From: Streptomyces sp. HUAS MG91
GTDB taxonomy: Bacteria > Actinomycetota > Actinomycetes > Streptomycetales > Streptomycetaceae
NCBI RefSeq assembly: GCF_040529335.1
Contig: NZ_CP159534.1
Span: forward strand, 5,084,001-5,148,000
DNA length: 64,000 nucleotides
Direction of reading: 5' to 3'
Shown piece after piece: positions 27,078-36,063 of the stretch (position 1 is its first letter; every line of letters begins with the position of its first letter). Both the position numbers and the translations under genes were made by a program. The notes beneath the pieces were generated by a model. It made no database searches. It was not told the DNA's origin and worked only from the letters and a program-made list of their open reading frames with translations.

Positions 27078-27766
27078 CCGACGCAGCGGCGGAGCAGGGC
27101 CCCGGACGGCACGTGCGGGTGGTCCTGGTCGACGACCACAGGATGTTCCGGACCGGCGTCCAGGCCGAGATCGGCCGCACCGGGACGACGGGCGTCGAGG
27201 TCGTCGGCGAGGCGGCCGACGTCGACCAGGCGGTCACCGTCATCACGGCGACCCGCCCCGAGGTCGTGCTCCTCGACGTCCACCTCCCGGGCGGCGGCGG
27301 CGTCGAAGTGCTGCGCCGCAGCGCGGCGTTGATGGCCGACGCCGAGCACCCGGTGCGCTTCCTCGCGCTGTCCGTGTCGGACGCGGCGGAGGACGTGATC
27401 GGCGTGATCCGCGGCGGTGCCCGCGGTTACGTCACCAAGACCATCACCGGCACCGACCTGGTCGACTCGATCTTCCGGGTCCAGGACGGTGACGCGGTGT
27501 TCTCCCCGCGGCTCGCGGGCTTCGTGCTCGACGCGTTCGCCTCCACGGACGCGCCGCCGGTCGACGAGGACCTGGACCGGCTCACCCAGCGCGAGCGCGA
27601 GGTGCTGCGCCTGATCGCCCGCGGCTACGCGTACAAGGAGATCGCCAAGCAGCTCTTCATCTCGGTGAAGACGGTCGAGTCGCACGTCTCGGCGGTGCTC
27701 AGGAAGCTCCAGCTGTCCAACCGGCACGAGCTGACCCGGTGGGCGACGGCGCGGCGCCTGGTCTGA
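27074..27766 (+). CDS. NarL/LuxR-family response regulator
   Basis: 230 aa. Receiver domain with acidic pair D20-D21 and phospho-acceptor Asp68 (VVLLDVHLPGGGG), the K of GYVTKTITG, and a C-terminal LuxR HTH (LTQREREVLRLIARGYAYKE onward). It overlaps the kinase gene by four bases (ATGA), so they form a two-component pair. Likely targets are the divergent PspC/LiaF-like operon and envelope-stress genes; no operator could be assigned by eye. Confidence 0.94.
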   Translation: MTDAAAEQGPGRHVRVVLVDDHRMFRTGVQAEIGRTGTTGVEVVGEAADVDQAVTVITATRPEVVLLDVHLPGGGGVEVLRRSAALMADAEHPVRFLALSVSDAAEDVIGVIRGGARGYVTKTITGTDLVDSIFRVQDGDAVFSPRLAGFVLDAFASTDAPPVDEDLDRLTQREREVLRLIARGYAYKEIAKQLFISVKTVESHVSAVLRKLQLSNRHELTRWATARRLV

Positions 27767-27827
27767 CCGCCGGCCCGCTCCTCCTACTCGGTGGACGGGA
27801 CGGGCACCCCTGTGCCCTTATGGCTGC

Positions 27828-28469
27828 ATGATGTCCACCGACCGGCTTCTCGCCTTCGCCGCGATGTCCCTCCTCCTCATCGTCATCCCCGGCCCGAGCG
27901 TCCTGTTCGTCGTCGGCCGGGCCCTCTCCCAGGGCCGCCGCGCCGCGCTGACCACGGTCGCCGGGAACACGGCGGGGTCGTACGTCCTCGTCGCCGCCGT
28001 CGCCCTCGGCGTCGGCGCGGTCGTGGAACGCTCGATCGCCGTCTTCACCGTGCTGAAGCTGGCGGGCGCCGCCTACCTGGTCTACCTGGGCGTGCAGGCG
28101 ATCCGTCAGCGCCGGTCGCTGCAGACGGTGTTCGCCGCGGCCGACGGGCAGCCCGCGAAGAGTTCGCGAACCTTCTGGGAGGGGTTCGCGGTCGGCGTCG
28201 CGAACCCCAAGACCATCGTCTTCTTCGCGGCGGTCCTGCCCCAGTTCGTGGACCGCGAGGCCGGGCACACCGCCCTCCAGATGCTGCTGCTCGGGCTGGT
28301 GTTCAACGTCATCGCGGTGGCGTCGGACAGCCTCTGGGGACTCGTGGCCGCCACCGCCCGCGACTGGTTCGCCCGCTCACCGCGCCGGCTCGCCGCGGTC
28401 GGCGGCCTCGGCGGGCTCGCGATGGTCGGGCTCGGGGTCACCGTCGCGGTGCAGGGCCGCAAGGACTGA
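27828..28469 (+). CDS. LysE/RhtB-family exporter
   Basis: 213 aa with about six membrane helices. Family markers are IVIPGPSVLFVVGRALSQGR in helix 1 and VGVANPKTIVFFAAVLPQF in the middle. These proteins export amino acids or related small molecules by proton antiport; the substrate is unknown. Two consecutive ATG codons (27828, 27831) lie close to CTTATGGCT, suggesting a leaderless transcript. It stands alone between the response regulator and the FG-GAP gene. Confidence 0.88.
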   Translation: MMSTDRLLAFAAMSLLLIVIPGPSVLFVVGRALSQGRRAALTTVAGNTAGSYVLVAAVALGVGAVVERSIAVFTVLKLAGAAYLVYLGVQAIRQRRSLQTVFAAADGQPAKSSRTFWEGFAVGVANPKTIVFFAAVLPQFVDREAGHTALQMLLLGLVFNVIAVASDSLWGLVAATARDWFARSPRRLAAVGGLGGLAMVGLGVTVAVQGRKD

Positions 28470-28599
28470 CGTACTCCCGGGTTCATGTGGGCTTCGGCGT
28501 GCAACCATCCGCCGTTCACGCGCGTCTCGCAGACGACTCACCTTCACGTTCACGCGTACGTGCCGCAGTGCCGCGCCGCTCGCGCCCCAAGGAGGAACC

Positions 28600-30075
28600 G
28601 TGTCCATCCGCAGACCCGTCCTGTCGACCGCCATAGCCGCCGCGATGATCGGTTCGCTCGGCGTACCCCTCATCGCCGGGACCGCGTCCGCGCAGACCCG
28701 TGCCACCACCGTGCGCGAGGACTTCGACGGCGACGGCTACCAGGACGTCGCCGTCGCCGCCCCGCAGGCGAAGGTCGGCGGCCACACCTGGGCCGGGTAC
28801 ATCACCGTCAGCTACGGCTCGGCGCACGGCATCGACCCGGCGCGCACCAAGGTCTTCACCCAGGACACCGCGGGGGTGCCCGGCGCCTCCGGCGACGACC
28901 ACAAGTTCGGCTACGCGCTGGTCTCCCGCGACCTGGACGGCGACGGCCTGACCGACCTGGCCGCGGTCTCCAGCGAGTACGACGCGACCGCCCAGGTCAA
29001 CGGAGCTGTGACGGTCCTGTGGGGCCGCAAGGGCGGCATGACCGGCGAGGGCGCCGCCCGGATCGCCGCCCCGGCGAACACCTCGATCGGCGAGGACCTG
29101 ACCGCCGGCGACTTCGACGGCGACGGCCACACCGACCTGTTCATGGACCACGGCGACGACTACGACTACCACGGCGTCCTCTACGGCCCCATCGGCCGCG
29201 ACGGCGTGCCCGCCCGTGAGCAGCAGGTGAAGGTGTACAGCACCGACAACTTCATCAACACCACCACCTCGGGCGACTTCAACGGCGACGGCATCGACGA
29301 CCTCGCGACCTTCTACGTCTACGAGAACCACGCCGAGGGCGGCAAGCTCTGGCTCGGCACCAAGAACGGCCTCTCCGCGACCTACACGGCCCTGCCCTCC
29401 GCGGCCGCCGCCGCGGTCGGCGACTTCGACAAGGACGGCAAGGCCGACCTCGCCACCCGCGTCTGGCCGGGCGAGCTCACCGAGGGCACCGAGACGGACC
29501 CCGGCACCGTCAAGATCTTCTACGGCTCGGCGACCGGCCCCAGCAGGACCCGTACGAAGACGATCACGCAGAGCACGGCGGGCGTGCCCGGGGCGAGTGA
29601 GAAGGGCGACCAGTTCGGCTCGCGCCTGAACGCGGCCGACGTGACCGGCGACGGCTACGCCGACCTGGCCGTCGGCGTCCCCGGCGAGGCGATCGGCTCG
29701 AAGAAGCTGGCCGGCGCCGTGGTGCTGCTCAAGGGCGGCAGCGGCGGACTCACCGGCACCGGCGCGCAGGCGTTCCACCAGGACACGGCCGGTGTGCCGG
29801 GCGTCGCGGAGGCCGGTGACGCGTTCGGCGGCGCGGTGCGGCTGCTCGACGTGACGGGCGACGGCAAGGCGGACCTGGTCGCGGGCGCGCCCGGCGAGGA
29901 CCTGGGCAGCGTCGTCAACGCCGGCGCGGTGTGGCAACTGCGCGGCGCCACGGCCGGATTGACGGCCACCAACTCGGTGGCGATCAACCCGACGGACATC
30001 GGCGCCCCGTCGGCGAAGGCCTGGTTCGGCGCGAACCTGAGCGGCGACAACGGCCCCACCGTGACGATTCCGTAG
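28600..30075 (+). CDS. Secreted FG-GAP (integrin alpha-like) repeat protein
   Basis: 491 aa. Signal peptide MSIRRPVLSTAIAAAMIGSL, cleaved after TASA. About seven FG-GAP repeats carry Ca2+-binding loops of the form D-x-D/N-G-D-G (DFDGDGYQD, DLDGDGLTD, DFDGDGHTD, DFNGDGIDD, DFDKDGKAD, DVTGDGYAD, DVTGDGKAD), predicting a beta-propeller. GTG 28600 has a strong AAGGAGG. Extracellular, function unknown; such proteins are common in Streptomyces secretomes. Confidence 0.9.
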   Translation: MSIRRPVLSTAIAAAMIGSLGVPLIAGTASAQTRATTVREDFDGDGYQDVAVAAPQAKVGGHTWAGYITVSYGSAHGIDPARTKVFTQDTAGVPGASGDDHKFGYALVSRDLDGDGLTDLAAVSSEYDATAQVNGAVTVLWGRKGGMTGEGAARIAAPANTSIGEDLTAGDFDGDGHTDLFMDHGDDYDYHGVLYGPIGRDGVPAREQQVKVYSTDNFINTTTSGDFNGDGIDDLATFYVYENHAEGGKLWLGTKNGLSATYTALPSAAAAAVGDFDKDGKADLATRVWPGELTEGTETDPGTVKIFYGSATGPSRTRTKTITQSTAGVPGASEKGDQFGSRLNAADVTGDGYADLAVGVPGEAIGSKKLAGAVVLLKGGSGGLTGTGAQAFHQDTAGVPGVAEAGDAFGGAVRLLDVTGDGKADLVAGAPGEDLGSVVNAGAVWQLRGATAGLTATNSVAINPTDIGAPSAKAWFGANLSGDNGPTVTIP

Positions 30076-30115
30076 CCGACCCGCGCGGTCACCCCCGACC
30101 GAGGGCGCCGCGCGC

Positions 30116-31171
30116 TCACGCCACCCGGGCCGCCCCCGCGAAGGGCATCTGGTCGATCGGTGCGATCCGTACCGGGGCGCTCGGGTTCGGGGCGTGGATC
30201 ATCTCGCCGTTGCCGATGTAGAGGCCGACGTGACTGATGCCGGAGTAGAAAAAGACCAGGTCGCCGGGTTGCAGCTGGGAGCGTGAGACGCGCTGCCCCG
30301 CGTTGATCTGCGCGTAGGTGGTGCGGGGGAGGGAGACGCCCGCCGCCCGGTACGCGGCCTGGGTCAGGCCGGAGCAGTCGAAGGCGTTCGGACCCGTCGC
30401 ACCCCAGACGTAGGGGCTGCCGAGGGCCTGGCGCGCGTACGCGATGGCCGCCGCCGCACGGGAGCTAGGGGCGTCGGCCGTCGGAGCCGTCCGGCCCGCG
30501 GTGGACCGGGAGGCGCGGTCGGTGCCGGCCGTGGTGCCCTCGGCGACGGCGCGCTGGGCGGGGGAGAGCCGGTCCAGCAGATCGCGGGCCTGGCCCAGCT
30601 TGTGCGTGACGGTCTTCTTCTGCCGGGCCAGCTCCCGCTGCTTCGCGCGCAGTTCGGAGACCTGGCCGTCGGCCTGGCCGCGCAACTGCTCCACGTCCCG
30701 CAGCCGGGCGCGGACCCGGCTGATCGTCGCCGCCTGCCGGGTGCCGACCCGGTCGACGAGGGACGCCTCGTCGAGATAGCGGTCGGGGGAGGAGGAGAGC
30801 AGCAGTTGCAGGGACGGGTCGATGCCGCCGGTGCGGTACTGGGCGGCCGCCGTCGAGCCGAGGCGCTGCCGCTCGGAGTTCAGGGCGGCCTCGCGCCGGG
30901 CCGCCTCGTCCTGGAGCGCCCTGACCTTCTTGCGGGCCTTGTCGGCGTCCTCCTGGGCGCCGTTGTACTTGTCGGTGGCGACCTCCGCCTCCTGGTAGAG
31001 CCGGTCGACCTTCGCCTTGACCTGGGCCGGGCTGAGCTCCGGCTCCGCGTGCGCCGTACCGCTGTCGAAGGCGGTGGCGCCCGCCGCGGAGGCGAGGGCG
31101 AGGGTGGCCGCGGTACGGGCCGTCTGGCCGCTGAGCGAGCGCTGCCTGGGCTTGCGATGCGCTGCCGGCAC
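30116..31171 (-). CDS. NlpC/P60 peptidoglycan endopeptidase, shorter paralogue
   Basis: 351 aa. Signal peptide region to about residue 42, coiled-coil domain (about 45-215) and C-terminal NlpC/P60 domain. The catalytic Cys is in NAFDCSGLTQAAY, and His is in GISHVGLYIGNG. It cleaves peptide stems of peptidoglycan in the wall. GTG 31171 has GGAAGGA 11 bases upstream. It is paralogous to the gene at 31848-33041, but its upstream 314-nt gap (31172-31485) shows no ydaO riboswitch consensus and no other supportable gene. Confidence 0.92.
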   Translation of the reverse strand: MPAAHRKPRQRSLSGQTARTAATLALASAAGATAFDSGTAHAEPELSPAQVKAKVDRLYQEAEVATDKYNGAQEDADKARKKVRALQDEAARREAALNSERQRLGSTAAAQYRTGGIDPSLQLLLSSSPDRYLDEASLVDRVGTRQAATISRVRARLRDVEQLRGQADGQVSELRAKQRELARQKKTVTHKLGQARDLLDRLSPAQRAVAEGTTAGTDRASRSTAGRTAPTADAPSSRAAAAIAYARQALGSPYVWGATGPNAFDCSGLTQAAYRAAGVSLPRTTYAQINAGQRVSRSQLQPGDLVFFYSGISHVGLYIGNGEMIHAPNPSAPVRIAPIDQMPFAGAARVA

Positions 31172-31485
31172 GAAGCGCCACGTCCTTCCGGGGGCGTCAC
31201 GACCGCCGTCGGTATACGCCCGGCGACGGCCCGCACAGGGGGAACGGGCCGCCGCCGGATCCTCCTCGGCGGTGGTGTCCGACTGCCGCCCCTGGCCCGG
31301 GCGGCGGTGGGGAGCCGGTCACCTGAGCAAGGACGCTAAACCTCGACGTAACGGGTTGGTGATGGATTGTTCGGAACTGCTCCCTTTGTTGCCGACCGCG
31401 TCAGAGGGTGACCGTCCGGTGGCCGGGAGTGCTCTCGGGGGATCGGTGGCGGGGCGTCCCATCCGTCCCGTTAGGCTCCGGAACC

Positions 31486-31839
31486 ATGGACGTACTCATC
31501 CATCTCTTCGTCGGCCTGCACATCATCGGCATCGCCTCGCTGCTCGGCGGCTTCCTCACGCAGATGTCCGCGATGGGCAAGGGCACCGCCCGCTTCAACA
31601 AGGCGATGCTGCACGGCGCCCTGACCATGCTGGTGACCGGTGTCGCCCTGGTCGGCCTCAATCAGGCCGACGACAACACCGTCAACAACATCAAGATCGG
31701 CGTGAAGCTCGCGATCCTGATCGTGATCCTCGGCATCGTCTACGTGAAGCGGGACGACGAGGTCGCGGAGAAGGGCCTGTTCGCGACGGTCGGCGCGCTC
31801 ACCGTCGCGAACATCTTCATCGCGGTGCTCTGGACCTGA
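31486..31839 (+). CDS. Small integral membrane protein
   Basis: 117 aa with about four hydrophobic helices (LIHLFVGLHIIGIASLLGGF; ALTMLVTGVALVGL; VKLAILIVILGIVYV; FATVGALTVANIFIAVLW). No recognised catalytic motif; the His in helix 1 and the layout recall small heme- or copper-associated membrane families, but this is not secure. TTAGGCT about ten bases before the ATG suggests a leaderless transcript. It sits between, and opposite to, the two NlpC/P60 genes. Confidence 0.75.
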   Translation: MDVLIHLFVGLHIIGIASLLGGFLTQMSAMGKGTARFNKAMLHGALTMLVTGVALVGLNQADDNTVNNIKIGVKLAILIVILGIVYVKRDDEVAEKGLFATVGALTVANIFIAVLWT

Positions 31840-31847
31840 CGGTCGCG

Positions 31848-33041
31848 TCAGGCCGGGCGCACCACGCTGTGGATCGACGAGGTGCCGTCGTAGTAGATGG
31901 ACTCCTCGCGCACATAGGCGCCCGGCTTCGGGGCGTGGATCATCATCCCGTCGCCGAGGTAGAGCCCCACGTGACTGATGTCGTCGTAGAAGAACACCAG
32001 GTCACCGGGTTGGATGTCGGAGAGCGACACCGTCGTGCCGACCTCCACCTGGTCCCAGGTGGTGCGCGGCAGCGTGATGCCGGCGGCCTTCCACGCGGCC
32101 TGGGTCAGCCCCGAGCAGTCGTAGGAGCCGGGGCCCGTCGCGCCCCACACGTACGGCTTGCCCTCCTGGGCCTTGGCGAAGGCGAGGGCCTGCGCGGCCT
32201 TGGCGGCGTAGCCGGACGAGGAGCCCGAGGAGCCCGAGGAGCCTGACTCCGAGCCCGTCGAACCGGAGCCCGACGCGCCCTCCTGGGCCGCCTTCTCCTC
32301 GGCCTCCTTGCGCTTGGCCTCCTCCGCCTCCTTCTGCTTCCGCGCCAGCTCGGCGGCCTTCTCACGGGCCGCCTCCTCCTTGGCCTTCGCGATCCGCGCG
32401 AGCCGGGCCTTCTCCTGCGCGGTCAGCTTCGACAGCAGCTGCCGGGCGTCCGCCAGCTTCGTCTGCACGGCCTGCTTGGAGCTCTGCAGCTCCTCCTGGG
32501 AGCCGGAGAGCTGCCGCAGGTTCTCCTGGGCCTCCGTGCGCTTCCTCGCGGTCCTGCGCTGCTCGTCCTGGAAGTCGTCGACGGCCTTCTTCTGCTCGTT
32601 CGTCATCCGGCTGAGCAGCTGGTCCTGCGCGAAGTAGTCCTCGGGGTTGTCGGCGAGGAACATCGTCGCGGTGTTGCTCATCCCGCCCGAGCGGTACTGC
32701 TCGGCGGCGAACCGGCCCAGCTCCTGGCGGGCCTCGTTCATCTTCTCGGTGCGCCGCGCGATGTCGTCGAGGAGCTGGTCGACCTGCCGCTTCTTGCCGG
32801 CCGTCTGCTCCTTGGCCGCGTTGTACTTCTGCGTGGCGACCTCGGCCTCGCGGTACAGGCTGTCGACCTTCTTCTGCACCTCCTCCAGGCTCGGCCGGTC
32901 CGGCTGCGCCGGGGCGGCCTGCGCCGTCTGCGAGAGCAGGGCAACCGAGGTGAGGGCGGCGGTCGTGATGCCGATCGCGGGGGTCGTGCGAAGGCCGCCG
33001 GCGATCCGGGAGCGGTTGCGCGGCTTGCGGTGCGACGCCAA
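31848..33041 (-). CDS. NlpC/P60 peptidoglycan endopeptidase, c-di-AMP riboswitch-controlled
   Basis: 397 aa. TTG start at 33041 with AAGGAG nine bases upstream. N-terminal secretion signal, two long coiled coils (about 45-250) with a Lys/Glu/Ala-rich middle, a Gly/Ser linker, and a C-terminal NlpC/P60 domain with catalytic Cys in GSYDCSGLTQAAW and His in DISHVGLYLGDG. It hydrolyses wall peptides during growth or germination. The 5' leader holds a ydaO-type c-di-AMP riboswitch, as known for several Streptomyces wall hydrolases. Its stop lies 8 nt from that of the convergent small membrane protein gene. Confidence 0.94.
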   Translation of the reverse strand: MASHRKPRNRSRIAGGLRTTPAIGITTAALTSVALLSQTAQAAPAQPDRPSLEEVQKKVDSLYREAEVATQKYNAAKEQTAGKKRQVDQLLDDIARRTEKMNEARQELGRFAAEQYRSGGMSNTATMFLADNPEDYFAQDQLLSRMTNEQKKAVDDFQDEQRRTARKRTEAQENLRQLSGSQEELQSSKQAVQTKLADARQLLSKLTAQEKARLARIAKAKEEAAREKAAELARKQKEAEEAKRKEAEEKAAQEGASGSGSTGSESGSSGSSGSSSGYAAKAAQALAFAKAQEGKPYVWGATGPGSYDCSGLTQAAWKAAGITLPRTTWDQVEVGTTVSLSDIQPGDLVFFYDDISHVGLYLGDGMMIHAPKPGAYVREESIYYDGTSSIHSVVRPA

Positions 33042-33059
33042 GACTGGCGACTCCTTCCG

Positions 33060-33200
33060 TCATCCGCCTACCGGGTTAGCTGTCGGGTTCGGGCCTGCGG
33101 AAGGTTGCCCTACGGTCCACCGCCCCGTGCTGCCGGGCCGTCGAGCCGATTCACCCCAAGGTCGGTGGGTCCCCGGTTCCCTGCCTCACGGCGTACGGAA
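33060..33200 (-). promoter_or_regulatory. c-di-AMP riboswitch (ydaO/yuaA type)
   Basis: Read on the minus strand, the leader contains the hallmark ydaO segments in order: GGGGACCCA, then TTGGGGTGAATCGG, then TAGGGCAACC, then GCCCGAACCCGACAGCTAAC followed by CCGGTAGGCGGA. It ends about 20 nt before the TTG start of the NlpC/P60 gene. The family senses c-di-AMP, usually switching expression off at high ligand. Confidence 0.9.
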
Positions 33201-33548
33201 CTCGGCGGGGGCTGCCCGCTCGCCGCGACGACCGCGGACGGGGGGACGGGCTGCCCGCGCAGCACCGTAGCCAACTCGTGTTGCCGCTGTGAAGGTTGAT
33301 GTGCGATATGCCCGATACATTTTCGTGACCTTGGCGCGGGTGGGGGAACGGACGGGTGCCGGAGGGATGTCTGGGGCCTGTTTCCCGATCGTTTTGCCCG
33401 GCTGTGCGCCGATGTGGCGAGCCGGGGCGCGGCCGAGTGATCTGCGTCATGCGGAACGCGCCGCGCCCGGCCCCCGCGGGGCGCCGGAAGCCCGGTATCG
33501 CAAAGGCGGCGGCGGTCTGTCAGTGGGGCGGCCTAGACTCGTACGGCG

Positions 33549-36047
33549 ATGAGCAGCCTCTTTGACGACAGTTTCCTGGCCAGCCTCCAGAGCGGCGCGG
33601 AGCAGCCCCCGCCGCCGCCCGAGGACCCCGCGGACGACGGCGCTCCGGAGCCGATTCCGGACGATCTGTTCGGCGGGAAGTTCGACGTGCCCCCGGCCAG
33701 GGACGCGTACTACCGGGACGGCGCCCCGCGCCCGGCGGTCGATCCGGAATCCCTCCTGGAGGGGTTGAACGAGAATCAGCGCGCGGCCGTCGTCCACGGC
33801 GGCTCGCCCCTGCTCATCGTCGCGGGCGCCGGCTCCGGCAAGACCCGCGTCCTGACGCACCGCATCGCGTACCTGCTCGCCGAGCGCGGCGCCCACCCGG
33901 GCCAGATCCTCGCGATCACGTTCACGAACAAGGCCGCGGGCGAGATGAAGGAGCGCGTCGAGTCCCTGGTCGGCCCGCGGGCGAACGCGATGTGGGTGTC
34001 GACCTTCCACAGCGCGTGCGTGCGCATTCTGCGCCGCGAGAGCAAGAAGCTGGGCTTCACGTCCTCCTTCTCGATCTACGACGCCGCCGACAGCAAGCGC
34101 CTCATGGCCCTGGTCTGCCGGGACCTGGACCTGGACCCGAAGAAGTTCCCGCCGAAGTCCTTCAGCGCCAAGATCAGCAACCTGAAGAACGAGCTGATCG
34201 ACGAGGAGGACTTCGCCGGGCAGGCCGCGGACGGCTTCGAGAAGACCCTCGCCCAGGCCTACGCGATGTACCAGTCCCGCCTCCGCGAGGCGAACGCGCT
34301 GGACTTCGACGACCTGATCATGACGACGGTGAACCTGCTGCGCGCGTTCCCCGACGTCGCCGAGCACTACCGCCGCCGCTTCCGCCACGTCATGGTCGAC
34401 GAGTACCAGGACACGAACCACGCGCAGTACGCGCTGGTCAAGGAGCTGGTGGGCCCGGCGGACGGCGAGGACGCGGACCCGGCCGAGCTGTGCGTCGTCG
34501 GTGACGCCGACCAGTCGATCTACGCCTTCCGCGGCGCCACGATCCGCAACATCCTCGACTTCGAGGAGGACTACCCGAACGCGACGACGATCATGCTGGA
34601 GCAGAACTACCGCTCCACGCAGACGATCCTCTCGGCGGCCAACGCGGTCATCGAGCGCAACGAGTCCCGCCGCCCCAAGAACCTGTGGACGAACGCGGGA
34701 GCGGGCGCCCAGATCACCGGCTACGTCGCGGACACCGAGCACGACGAGGCCCAGTTCATCGCCGACGAGATCGACCGCCTCACGGACGCGGGCGACGCCC
34801 AGGCCGGCGACGTCGCCGTCTTCTACCGGACGAACGCGCAGTCCCGTGTCTTCGAAGAGGTCTTCATCCGCGTCGGCCTGCCGTACAAGGTCGTCGGCGG
34901 CGTCCGCTTCTACGAGCGCAAGGAGGTCAGGGACGTCCTGGCCTATTTGCGGGTGCTCTCCAACCCGGAGGACTCCGTCCCGCTGCGCCGGATCCTGAAC
35001 GTGCCGAAGCGCGGCATCGGCGACCGCGCCGAGGCGATGATCGACGCCCTGTCGCTGCGCGAGAAGATCAGCTTCGCGCAGGCGCTGCGCCGCGTCGACG
35101 AGGCGTACGGCATGGCGGCCCGCTCGACGAACGCGGTGAAGCGGTTCAACACCCTCATGGAGGACCTGCGCACGATCGTCGAGTCGGGCGCGGGCCCGGC
35201 GACGGTCCTCGAGGCGGTCCTGGAGCGCACCGGATACCTCGCCGAACTCCAGGCGTCCACCGACCCGCAGGACGAGACCCGCATCGAGAACCTCCAGGAA
35301 CTCGCCGCCGTGGCACTGGAGTTCGAGCAGGAGCAGGCGCAGGCGGCTGCGGACGGTGAGGGTGCCGACGGTGCCGAGGCCGTGGCCTCCGGCGGTACGC
35401 TCTCCGACTTCCTGGAGCGGGTCGCCCTCGTCGCGGACTCCGACCAGATCCCCGACGAGGACGAGGACGGCAGCGGCGTCATCACCCTGATGACCCTGCA
35501 CACCGCCAAGGGCCTCGAGTTCCCGGTGGTCTTCCTGACGGGCCTGGAGGACGGCGTCTTCCCGCACATGCGCTCGCTCGGCCAGACCAAGGAGCTGGAG
35601 GAGGAGCGCCGGCTCGCCTATGTGGGCATCACGCGCGCGCGGGAGCGGCTGTATCTGACCCGGTCCACCATGCGCAGCGCCTGGGGCCAGCCCTCGTACA
35701 ACCCGCCGTCGCGGTTCCTGGAGGAGATTCCGGCCGCGCACCTGGACTGGAAGCGCACGGGCCCGTCGACCCCGGCGGTCTCGACTAAGAGCATCGGCGG
35801 CGGGATCGCGGCCTCGCTGTCCTCGTCGCGCTCGCGCTCGTCGACCCCGGCGTTCGCCACGCGCCGGGCGAGCGAGAAGCCGGTGGTGTCCCTGGCGGTC
35901 GGCGACCGCGTCACGCACGACCAGTTCGGCCTGGGCACGGTGGTCGGGGTGACCGGCTCGGGGTCGAACGCGGAGGCGACGATCGACTTCGGCGACCCGA
36001 AGCCGAAGCGGCTGCTGCTGCGGTACGCGCCGGTCGAGAAGCTGTAG
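33549..36047 (+). CDS. pcrA: ATP-dependent DNA helicase PcrA/UvrD
   Basis: 832 aa SF1A helicase. N-terminal extension of about 75 acidic/Pro residues, Walker A GAGSGKT (about 95-101), motif II DEYQDTNHAQY, QNYRS motif and motif VI region TAKGLEFPVVFLTGLEDGVF. The C-terminal Tudor-like PcrA domain is VGDRVTHDQFGLGTVVGVTG. It unwinds 3'-tailed duplex in repair and replication restart. The ATG is preceded by TAGACT about ten bases upstream, so the leader is short. Between this start and the NlpC/P60 leader, 33201-33548 holds the divergent promoters only. Confidence 0.96.
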   Translation: MSSLFDDSFLASLQSGAEQPPPPPEDPADDGAPEPIPDDLFGGKFDVPPARDAYYRDGAPRPAVDPESLLEGLNENQRAAVVHGGSPLLIVAGAGSGKTRVLTHRIAYLLAERGAHPGQILAITFTNKAAGEMKERVESLVGPRANAMWVSTFHSACVRILRRESKKLGFTSSFSIYDAADSKRLMALVCRDLDLDPKKFPPKSFSAKISNLKNELIDEEDFAGQAADGFEKTLAQAYAMYQSRLREANALDFDDLIMTTVNLLRAFPDVAEHYRRRFRHVMVDEYQDTNHAQYALVKELVGPADGEDADPAELCVVGDADQSIYAFRGATIRNILDFEEDYPNATTIMLEQNYRSTQTILSAANAVIERNESRRPKNLWTNAGAGAQITGYVADTEHDEAQFIADEIDRLTDAGDAQAGDVAVFYRTNAQSRVFEEVFIRVGLPYKVVGGVRFYERKEVRDVLAYLRVLSNPEDSVPLRRILNVPKRGIGDRAEAMIDALSLREKISFAQALRRVDEAYGMAARSTNAVKRFNTLMEDLRTIVESGAGPATVLEAVLERTGYLAELQASTDPQDETRIENLQELAAVALEFEQEQAQAAADGEGADGAEAVASGGTLSDFLERVALVADSDQIPDEDEDGSGVITLMTLHTAKGLEFPVVFLTGLEDGVFPHMRSLGQTKELEEERRLAYVGITRARERLYLTRSTMRSAWGQPSYNPPSRFLEEIPAAHLDWKRTGPSTPAVSTKSIGGGIAASLSSSRSRSSTPAFATRRASEKPVVSLAVGDRVTHDQFGLGTVVGVTGSGSNAEATIDFGDPKPKRLLLRYAPVEKL

Positions 36048-36063
36048 TCGCGGGGCCCTTGGC

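Noticed and set aside
31172..31400. Search for a second ydaO riboswitch before the NlpC/P60 gene at 31171
   Set aside because: None of the core ydaO segments could be found on the minus strand here.
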